Of a stretch of 64,000 nucleotides of DNA, positions 55,800-64,000 are shown piece after piece. The notes under the pieces were generated by a model. It was not told where the DNA came from, searched no databases, and worked only from the letters and a program-made list of their open reading frames with translations. The DNA is from Kalmusia sp. IMI 367209 (taxonomy: Eukaryota; Ascomycota; Dothideomycetes; Pleosporales; Didymosphaeriaceae): the NCBI GenBank assembly GCA_027946365.1, contig JAPEUQ010000019.1, positions 248,001 through 312,000 on the forward strand. The letters are read 5' to 3'. Both the position numbers and the translations under genes were made by a program. How positions within the stretch are numbered: the stretch's first letter is position 1; every line of letters begins with the position of its first letter.

Positions 55800-56885
55800 A
55801 TGGCAAGCGCATCCAGGAAAGAGATCTTAGGCAAGGTCTACAAGATGATCCCACCCATGCTCGAGAGCTTCCACAAGGGTACTTCTTCTCTCCCTAAGCT
55901 GTCAATATCTTCCTAAAGAACGTATTAGGTCAATTAGGTCGCGTAGCAGTCATTGGCGGCAGCGAAGACTACACAGGCGCCCCCTACTTCTCCGCAATGG
56001 CCTCCGCAAAGCTAGGTTGCGACATGGTAACTCCCCTCCCCACCTCCACCCCTCACACCTTAAATCCTCATCTTAACATTTTCCACCCAGTCCCATGTAA
56101 TATGCGAGCCCGGTGCCGGCGCCGTAATAAAGACCTATTCCCCCAACCTCATGGTACACCCCTACATGCGCCAATCCAAGAACCTATCCTCGGCCGAATC
56201 CCTAGACACCGTCGCCTCCGAAGTCGTTGGCATGCTGTCTCGGCTGCATGTCATCGTCATAGGCCCCGGGTTAGGCCGCGACAAGCTGATGCAGGATACG
56301 TGCGCGAAGGTCATCAAGGAGGCGAGGAAACAGGGGATTCCATTCGTGCTGGATGCGGACGGGCTGTATCTGGCGCAGACGCAACCAGAGCTGGTCGAGG
56401 GATGCACGGAGTGCATACTTACGCCCAATGTCGTAGAGTTTGGACGCTTGGCTAAGGCGAAGAATATCAAGGTCGATGAGGGTGATCCGTCGGAGTTGTG
56501 CGCGAAGTTAGCCAAGGCGTTTGGGGGTGTGACGATTATTCAAAAGGGAGCGAAGGATTACATTTCAAATGGGAAGCATACGCTAGTTTCCGATGGCGAG
56601 GGTGGGCTCAAGCGTAGTGGTGGGCAAGGCGACACGCTGACGGGTAGTCTGGCAACGCTGTTGGCGTACAGGAAGGCGTATCATGATAAGATCTGGGACC
56701 ATGAAGGGGATCTGGAGCCGGCTGAGACGCTCGCGCTGGCGGCATTTGGTGGCTCGGCTATCACGAGGGAGTGCTCGCGTTTGGCGTTCGCAGAGAAAGG
56801 GAGGAGTCTGCAGGCGGGGGATTTGACGGAGCATGTTCACCAAGCGTATTTGAACGTTGTGGGTGAGAAAGGCAGCAAGCTATGA
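55800..56885 (+). CDS. ATP-dependent NAD(P)H-hydrate dehydratase
   Basis: Exons 55800-55878, 55929-56026 and 56091-56885 give 323 residues. It repairs hydrated NADH and NADPH using ATP. The ribokinase-like marks are [13 protein letters not shown] then [75 protein letters not shown], and the catalytic-phosphate motif [17 protein letters not shown]. The C-terminal helix [20 protein letters not shown] closes the fold. Length matches eukaryotic CARKD enzymes. Introns have GTACTT and GTAACT donors, both keeping frame. No N-terminal targeting peptide seen. Confidence 0.92.
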
Positions 56886-57134
56886 TGGTCTACTAAGCGG
56901 ATGGGCTGGGGGCAATACATGTAATATAGTATGTATATGGCACGTCATGAGAACACAACGATACGAAAGTGACGGCCTAGGACTACGTTTTGTATCATCC
57001 CAGGGTAAACTTATGGGAACATACATAAACTGAAATTCATTTCAAGATACATTGTTTGCACAAGGGTGATGCCTATATTTTCACTCTCATGATACGTACT
57101 CTGGTATTTCAAAAAAAAAATACGCTCAAATCTT
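56886..57134. other. Short convergent spacer
   Basis: About 250 bases between two stops, with an A-rich run (57110-57120). Nothing else. Confidence 0.5.
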
Positions 57135-58953
57135 CTACGAAGACAGCGCCTGGTTCTCCAATATATGAATCCTAGGCTCCATCTTCACCTCCACCCACCA
57201 CCCTCTCAAAAGCGGATATCTCAGCACCCCCTCCAATGTCCGCCACGATCGCGCGACCTTCTCCGTCCAGTCCTCACCGGCCACCCCCTGCATCTCCACC
57301 GAGCCAAGCTGCTCGACCTGCGACCCACTCTCCTCCCCCGGCTTCAAAATCCTCACACCACCAAACCCATAGACCACATGCACGGGCACCCATTTCCCAA
57401 TGATTTTCTCGGTCCGCTCGGCTAATACGTAGTGAAAATTAGCCCAAAACATGGGGTCCAGCAAGACCTCGGGGTCTTCTGTCTTGTCGTACGTCCATCT
57501 CCTCTTGCTGACGAGATCTTGAGCTTCAAGGACATCGAGTATCGTCTGCGGGCCGTCGTGGATCTCCAAAAACCGCGTGACGCCCGTTTGGCACGCGAGG
57601 TTATCAAAGTAGACGTGCGGGTGGTCCCAGCGAGAGACGTCGATGTACTTGTGGAGGTACTGGGTCGCTTCGCCGCCTGGGTAATTGAGGCTCGAGATAG
57701 CCAGGAGGGCCGTCGACGCTGCGAAGGAGAACAGGACGGATACAGCCAGAGTAAGGCTTAGCACGGCGTAGACGACGGATTTGCCTCGTCGCGTCCAGAT
57801 CCAGGATGCTCCGGCGGCGGCGATACCGGTTAGCGCGGGGACGATGTAGATGATGAAGCGCCATTCTTTGTGCGGGAGGAAACTGAATAGGGCGACGAAG
57901 GCCAGCGTTGGAATCAAGAGATCTAGACTTCGTGTACGGGTGGCGGCGTTGAGGACTGCGACGGGAATGCATAGCAGATATGTAACGGGGTTTAGCATTA
58001 GGCGCGGAAGGGCATTGACGAAGTAGAAATGCCACGGCGAGACGCCCCAGTCAGCTGAGTGGCCTTGGATGGTGTTGTAGTAGAACGCTGTCCATTCAGG
58101 CCATAGCGGAACTGATTGCCAGAAGAAAGAGTCAACTGAGACGGTGGTGAGAAGTCCGATTACAGCTCCAGCAAATCCGGCAGGGATGATGACGCCTACG
58201 ATGGATATCCTACGGGAAGCGAACAGATAGAGCGTGAGTGTGCCGACTAGTATGGCAAGTTCGGAGCGGAACACTACGCCGGCGAAGGTCAGGAGATACA
58301 AAGAAAGTCGGTAGCTTCTTGAGACATTCGTAGCGCTCCAGGGCGTGTTGTAAGCATTCAGCAGGCTTCGCAATGCTATATTACCTGGTAGATGTCAGAA
58401 ATTTGCATGAGCATTTCTGAGGAGGGCTTCTCACTAAATATGAAAGCGAACATATTAGGCAAGGTTCGCGAGGCATAGTAGATAACGTGGAACTGGCTTG
58501 CTTGGAAGAGCGCAAACCATATTCCAGCACCCGTCCCAAAGTTCCTCTGTACACTTCTGCCAAAAGCTATAAGGGCCCCAGCATTAAACAATCCAAGAAC
58601 TCCTCTGACTGTTTTCCACTGTTAGCTCCTAATTGGGATCTAATCCCCTAGAATATCTTACCGAGTGTTTGCAACTGTGCAGGCGACTTGAGCAGCCAAA
58701 CAAAAGGCCTCGACAACCCGCTCAAAAGCAGCGCACCAACAAACGTCCTCGGCACGCTTCCCGGAAATGAAACATGATCATAGTTCGCGGTGAAGAATTG
58801 GTCCGCATTTTCGGTCGGTATGCCGTGTATCAAAATGTCATGAATGGCCTGAATGTTGAACGATTCTTCAACTTTTGTGTACGGCGAAACGAAGAGGTGG
58901 AGCAAAACGAACCCCGGGATGAGGGCGTACAAGACCCATTCTAGCCGTGCCAT
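57135..58953 (-). CDS. ALG12: ALG12 alpha-1,6-mannosyltransferase (GT22)
   Basis: Exons 58953-58662, 58608-58435 and 58384-57135 give 571 residues. Adds the eighth mannose, alpha-1,6-linked, to the lipid-linked N-glycan precursor in the ER lumen. N-terminal first-loop motif [20 protein letters not shown] with the catalytic-type acidic residues, then [16 protein letters not shown]; many membrane spans ([54 protein letters not shown]). The GT22 motif [20 protein letters not shown] is intact. The lumenal C-terminal part carries the Asn/Gly region [15 protein letters not shown]. Intron joins restore [14 protein letters not shown] and [13 protein letters not shown]. Divergent from PFA4, 323 bp between starts. 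Confidence 0.9.
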
Positions 58954-59276
58954 GACATGTACCTCGAATGGAGAACTTCCGAATAGCTCTCACGCGGATG
59001 AAAGAAGAGAAGTGGTGGTGAGCGAAACGCCAAACAAGGGAGCACGATATTTGAGCGAAGAAAACCCGACGCTGCACATTTATTGCTTTCTGTATAACGA
59101 GACGTGTAACCCTACGCTATACTTTATTTCCCCAGATTTGTTGGCTGTAAAGGTGTCTGGTCCATTCTTTGATCGCTCGGCTGCGGCTTACGTTTCCAGG
59201 GTTGACGTCTGGCGTTCACGTGGCATCTGCGCTAAACCCTGCACTTCATCCGATCGCACCGCAGCCAAAAACCGCG
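58954..59276. promoter_or_regulatory. Divergent promoter of ALG12 and PFA4
   Basis: 323 bases between the two ATGs must carry both promoters. No sharp TATA element recognised. Confidence 0.4.
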
Positions 59277-60843
59277 ATGGAATTAAACCAAATCGCGGTC
59301 CCCGGCGTCTACCTCTTGATTTTCTTTCTGGGGTACCCGTCTCAGATCCTGTTCTACTACCTCGACCCTGCACCGTTGACGAAATCCGAGCTCTACGTTA
59401 GTAACCTGGTGCTCATTTTGATCTTCATCACATATACCAAGTCGGTGTTTGTGGATCCGGGGACAATACCGAAGACATATGGAAAGGGTGACGAGAAAGA
59501 GAATGGGAATGGCGTGGGGAGGAAAGGAGAAGGGTTGAAGCGAACGAAGTGGTGTCGTAAATGCGATGCTGCGAAGCCGCCGAGGGCCCACCACTGTAAA
59601 GAGTGCAAGAGGTACTGTTCTTGGATTATTCTTTTTGCCTTATCCCTACGAGGAATTGTACCAGACCAATTCCCTTGCCGAAACCATCTTCTGTTGTCGG
59701 CTCCAATTTTCTCTCACACCAGCTAACATCGTGACAGATGCATCCCCAAAATGGATCACCACTGTCCTTGGACCGCCAACTGCGTCTCCCACACCACATT
59801 CCCTCACTTCCTCCGCTTCCTCATGTACACCACGAGCGGACTCTCCTGGCTGGAATACCTCCTCTGGATCCGCATCTCCTACCTCTGGGAGAACCGCAAC
59901 ATGCCCGCCTATCTAGGCCCCAATCCCTTTCTAGTAGCCCACCTTTTTGCCGCCACTGTGATCAACTCCATCACCGTATTTGCTATCGGTGTGCTCCTGG
60001 TCAGAAACATATGGTGCCTCGCCGTAAACACCACCACCATCGAAGGCTGGGAAATCGAGCGCCACAAGACGCTCCTCCGCCGCGCCCGCCACTTCGGGGG
60101 CATGCTCCAAACCCCCGACGGCACCGCAGTCCCCATAAAGCGCCAAGAATTCCCCTACGACATAGGCATCTGGTCCAACATCACGCAAGGCATGGGTACC
60201 GCAAACGTACGTCACCCACCCTCTCTCTCCCTCTCCCCCCTCCTCCAAAACACTAACAAACCTTCTTCCCTTCCAGCCCCTATCATGGCTCAACCCCTCG
60301 CCGCAACCCCACCGATGCAAACAGGCCTCGCCTTCCCCACAAACGGCTTCGAAGACCCGGCCCTCTCGTGGCCACCCCCAGACCCAGACCGCTCGTACCG
60401 CCGGCCCCAACCTACCTCCGACCCCTCCAAGCCCTTCACCTTCACCGACTCGACGCTCTCCCCGCAGGAATCCTCGCCGCCTTCCGCGAGCGCCAAGTCG
60501 CCGACGCAGTGCGCCGCCGCAAGCCCTTCGTCCAGCGCCTCGAAGCGCAGCTCGCGCGCTCCAAGCACGACGACGACGCGCCTAGCGACGCCGAGGACGG
60601 CAGCGGCGGCGATGACGATGACGAGCTCGAGCGTGCAGCTGGCGCGGACGGCAGCCAGAGCGGGGAGGAGAGCTGGCGCAACCCGAGGGCGAGCGGCTCA
60701 AGGACTTTGGCGTCGACGAGGAGGTCGAGTTCTACGACGAGCAGGAGGAAGAGGACGACGATGTCCCGCTGGGAGCTGTTGGCGCGCAGGCGCGCAGGCG
60801 GGCGGCGGGCGGCGGGGATGCCCGAAACGCGATGAACGTATAG
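59277..60843 (+). CDS. PFA4: Palmitoyltransferase PFA4 (DHHC), three one-base frame breaks in last exon
   Basis: Exons 59277-59611, 59738-60206 and 60277-60843. An ER DHHC S-acyltransferase; in yeast it modifies chitin synthase 3. Spans VPGVYLLIFFLGYPSQILFY and LVLILIFITYTKSVF; cysteine-rich domain KWCRKCDAAKPPRAHHCKEC, then CIPKMDHHCPWTANCVS with the catalytic DHHC; two further spans (FLRFLMYTTSGLSWLEYLL; LVAHLFAATVINSITVFAIGVLLV); TNITQGMGTAN-type end of exon 2. In exon 3 the family C-terminus continues (NGFEDPALSWPPPDPDR; ILAAFRERQVADAVRRRKPF; ERLKDFGVDEEVEFYDE), but in three different frames. Single-base losses at runs 60294-60297 (C4), 60469-60470 (A2) and 60687-60689 (G3) explain all three, sum to three bases, and give a normal 457-residue protein. 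Confidence 0.82.
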
Positions 60844-61774
60844 TTGGTGCCAGGCCTGATTTGTATGTATACATACCGCAGCTCTACTTTCCCCCCAAAG
60901 ATACATTATTACGAGGACGTATTGTAAGCCCGGAATATATGGCAAGTATCAAGACAATCAATCAGTGCATGTATAGCTTCGGGGGGTGCGCAAATGGGAT
61001 TTTTAAGCGCCTCTAGGGTCGCACATCAACAGCAAAGCAGACTCAGGGCCCGGTGTTCAGACTTTTGTACCCCCGCGCGAAACGCAACCTGGCCGAAGCG
61101 GTGGTGCACCAATCAAATGCCCAAGGGCCGAGACTACCAGCAACCGACGGGGGAGGGGCGTGGCAAACGGGAAGATGCAGGTACATCTGGCATGTACATG
61201 TATGCACGTGGGGTGGCTAGCGTACCGATCTTTGGTTCAGGAGACACTAAGATGTGCCCATGTACCCGTCTTGCCGTTGTGGAGACGGGCGGCTCGTGGC
61301 TGAACCTGGTCCGGGCTGCATTGTACACAGACGCGAGACTGCGTGATGGGTTTGTGTCTTGGGGACTGCAAAAAGAGTGATTAGTGTACTAAACAGGGAT
61401 TGCGTGAGCAATGGAGAAATCTAGTCCAAACTCGAATAAAGTGTGCAGGGTAAAATAGATCCCGATGTGCCATTGCCTATCCATCCGTCATTCAAAACGA
61501 CTCACTTCCGACCGACTCCCAGACAATGCCAGAAGAGGACATGTCTCGGAGATGGTCCAAACAGTCACTTTTTCAACCCTTCCTACCAAGCCAATGAGAT
61601 ACTTCCTCCAGAAACTTTCGACACCCCCAATCGTACAGTCTGATTCACCATTGTATTCCCGTCACGCGCGCAGTCTCCGCCTTTTCCAGTGCCCAAGATG
61701 CCATTCAAAGGCCAGATGTGAATGTCGATCCCATGTCCAGCTCTTACTCTGGCCTTTGCTCCGCGACACGGCGT
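60844..61774. other. Intergenic, convergent 3' ends
   Basis: 930 bases, no supported gene. Several short frames only. Confidence 0.45.
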
Positions 61775-62855
61775 TTAGAACTCGGCGGCGCCGTTTCCGT
61801 TGTGCACGGTGTAGCCGAAGGCGGTGTTGTCGTTGTCGCCCATCTCCGCATCGCCGCTCAGAACGTTCTGGTGTTGGGCATTCTCTGCTGCGGGATTGCC
61901 ACCTGCAGCGGCCCCTGCTGCATTGAACTGGTTTGCAGCAGCGGGTTTGTTCTGATTTGCGAGGAGGGTCTCGTGCCACCAATCAATAAAGAGTTCAGAT
62001 ACATGTCTTCGCCAAAAAGGAGGCAACATAGGAAAGAACAGGGGCGAAGGAGAAGCCTAGCAGCTTACCTCGCGGTACCGGGAGAGGTAGATTTTGAGTG
62101 CTTCCGAGTAGTTCTCGAAGCCAAGCGAAGTCATGGCAAAGAGAATGTCCTCGCCATTGACCGTCTTGCGCTTTTCCTGCTGACATTTTTCGGAGGCTGC
62201 CCATATACACACACCCGTCAGCGGTCAATTGCTAACCAAAAAAAAAAAAAAAAAAAGATCAGTCTAAGAAACGCACCTTCGCTCGTTATGAAGGAGATGA
62301 ACTCGCTGACGCATTCTTGCATGCATTCCTTGGCTTCCTTTGCGATTTTGGCGTTCTCGGGGAGTGCCATCTTCATGATACGGGCGACTGGAGCAAAATT
62401 GCGTATGTTAGCATCTGAGGCAGCGGCAGGATTGGCGGAATTGGGCGTCGCGTGTGGCGGCGAGGAGCTCGACTGTGGGGAAGCGGACGACATGGCGCGG
62501 GCTGCAGGGCGGCCGTTTGCTGGTACACAGGCAGAGCGGACGTGATTCGGCAGCGAGACGAGGCAGGCGCGCGATTATCGAACATGCGGGTCTCTCGCAG
62601 CGCCAGAAGGTAGCAATCCGTCGACGTGCAGATGGGAGCTTCTCTCGCGCGCGCAAATCAGAGGGCAGAGGGGACAAGTGAAATAGACGCACCATTGGCG
62701 ATTGGAAGCCATCGGTCCTGTTCCTTGACTTCAAACTCGTACCCGAGTCCCTGCGCTTGTGTTTCCTGAGCTTCTCTGTCCATATGCGGCTCCGAATCGT
62801 CAGGCGACTGCGGTCCTGGTTCCACGCCCTCATTCTTGGGCGGGGTGGACGACAT
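61775..62855 (-). CDS. HAP3: CCAAT-binding factor subunit HAP3/NF-YB
   Basis: Exons 62855-62693, 62387-62277, 62196-62069 and a last exon from 61969 or 61951 down to 61775; about 192-198 residues. Histone-fold subunit of the CCAAT-binding complex (HapB/C/E) in the nucleus. The core is intact: [88 protein letters not shown]. The intron 1-exon 2 join falls inside IANVARIM and is secure. The Asn/Ala/Gly-rich C-terminus is typical. Intron 2 contains an A-run (18 bases, 62230-62248 region). The acceptor of the last exon is ambiguous: after CACGAG or after AATCAG, both in frame. Confidence 0.9.
62229..62256 (+). repeat. Poly(A) run in HAP3 intron 2
   Basis: About 18 consecutive A on the plus strand (T-run on the gene strand, near the 3' pyrimidine tract). 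Prone to length error. Confidence 0.6.
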
Positions 62856-64000
62856 GTTTATTCGGCCGCCTGCAGGGCCCTAACACGACGAGCGGGAGCG
62901 TGTGTGCGCTGGCTATTCGCTGGCGTCCACGTCACTGGGAGGATGCACTGGGTCTGCGAGGTCCTAGCGACCGCTTGCGCCGGATCTGTGTGACGCCGTG
63001 TCTGACGACAATGTGGTTAGCGGCATGCACGCGGCCAGAGGCACAGGAAGGCGCGGGCGAGGGGGAGGGGGGAGGGCAGGCGCAAGGGGCACCGTTGCAG
63101 TCGAGGGCAGGCGCAGGGCAGCAGAAGGGGGGAAGGCGCTGGCCGCGTTACTCGACCGTTACTTCCTCCACTGGGCGGGCGGGGGCTCTACACACACACA
63201 CTACCGCGGTTTGCTGCTCGCTGAGAGGCTTGCGGAGCCTTTGCCGGCGGCGGCGGCGGCGTTCGCGTTGGCTACGGGCGTGCTTTGCTTTGGGGGCACA
63301 GTGGCAGTTGTCACGGCGGACCATGTACGACGCTGCAGACAGAGCGCGCGCGCGCCGGTGGGGGAAGACTGTGGGCTTGCCGAGCGCGGGCGGTGGGGGA
63401 GCAGCGCGGCGGGCAACTGAGCGGATGTACGGTCGCAGGGCGGTGGCCGCAGATTGGGCGCGTGCTGGCAGTCTGCAATGTGTGAGCTGCGGCCGCGCAG
63501 GATGGTCTGTGGTGGTGGTGTTCGCTGGTCGCCCGTCGCATTCAACGGACGCGACACACGGCGCTAAGCTTGCTGCGACGCGGAGACTCACCAGGATGCG
63601 TCAGACGCTTGGACGCGTGAGGGACGTGTGAAGCGTGGGCAGCCAGTCAGAGGGGACTGGCGGTGGAAAATCCGGGCGGAGAGCGAATCGAAGGGAGTCG
63701 ACGGACGCAAAATGGTGCTGGCAGGCCCACTCATAAGCCGCGCCTGCTAGGCTGCCCACGCCCCGAAAACAGCCTCTCTTCCGCTACGGGCCGCGCTTCT
63801 GCCTGGGCCGCCCTTTCCCCCCCCAGACTGCCCTCCGCCGTGACATCATTCTTCCGAGCCGGATTCGAGCGCCCCTCTACTGAAGCAATGCTGAAGCAGA
63901 TGAAGCAGCTGAAGCAGCTGAAGCAATCGAGACGTCCGGCCCTCTGTCACCACCCCGTCCGTTGTTGCTTTTGCCGTCGCTCTCACGCCCGTCTCAGCCT
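62856..64000. other. HAP3 upstream region, GC-rich, no gene called
   Basis: Long GC-rich frames on both strands (up to 290 codons) lack domains and look like composition artefacts. The segment may hold a long 5' leader of HAP3 and the start of an unrelated promoter. A 9-base tandem repeat lies at 63881-63927. Confidence 0.4.
63881..63927 (+). repeat. Short tandem repeat, TGAAGCAGC unit
   Basis: Five units of 9-11 bases (TGAAGCAATGC, TGAAGCAGA, TGAAGCAGC twice, TGAAGCAAT). Confidence 0.65.

Noticed and set aside
55490..55834. 114-codon minus-strand frame
   Set aside because: Starts with TTG and overlaps the start of the NAD(P)H-hydrate dehydratase gene on the other strand.
62759..63631. 290-codon plus-strand frame upstream of HAP3
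   Set aside because: Overlaps the HAP3 first exon, very GC-rich, Arg/Ala/Gly composition, no domain or signal; composition artefact.

Overview
This window reads as nuclear DNA of a filamentous ascomycete (Pezizomycotina; Dothideomycetes is my best guess, from gene content only). The signs are short introns of about 45-100 bases with GTATGT/GTAAGT donors and CTAAC-type branch sites, closely spaced single-copy eukaryotic housekeeping genes on both strands, plant cell wall enzymes, GPI-anchored secreted proteins and a decayed DNA transposon. I rebuilt 33 spliced or single-exon protein genes by hand. Most exon joins keep frame and restore recognisable domains.

Layout. 1-4.1 kb: SEC66 (5' end missing), a Vps3844-type membrane protein and a mitochondrial protein of unknown function. 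4.1-6.7 kb: gene-empty. 6.7-13.5 kb: a secretion and carbohydrate block, with an Ala/Glu-rich secreted protein, a rhamnogalacturonan acetylesterase and a rhamnogalacturonan lyase sharing one divergent 1-kb promoter, and a GPI-anchored small cysteine protein. 13.5-28.5 kb: a dynamic region with a 5.3-kb MULE-like DNA transposon (terminal inverted repeats, 12-bp flanking direct repeat, frame-disrupted DDE transposase and an intact zinc-finger accessory gene on the other strand), two tandem ERG28 paralogues, a CorA-like membrane protein remnant and a pseudokinase-TPR protein. 28.5-64 kb: dense core genome with a 3-dehydroshikimate dehydratase-like enzyme, PP2C phosphatase, CBS protein, SRRM1-like PWI protein, a Pro/Glu-repeat protein, FAHD1-like hydrolase, a coiled-coil protein, a CCCH/Smr protein, TVP38, ATP1, MPO1, RPB7, dipeptidyl aminopeptidase B, NAD(P)HX dehydratase, ALG12, PFA4 and HAP3.

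How genes work together. The acetylesterase and lyase act on the same pectin backbone (rhamnogalacturonan I) and are physically paired. ALG12 and ERG28 act in ER glycan and sterol synthesis; SEC66, TVP38, PFA4 and dipeptidyl aminopeptidase B belong to the secretory and vacuolar membranes. The rest is ordinary housekeeping.

Two points deserve a second look. The transposon's introns, in two genes on opposite strands, are built from the same short CAACCC / GGGTTG motif family and nearly perfect TACTAAC branch sites. Separately, at least four otherwise intact genes are knocked out of frame by single-base changes, nearly all in homopolymer runs, which looks more like base-calling error than gene death.
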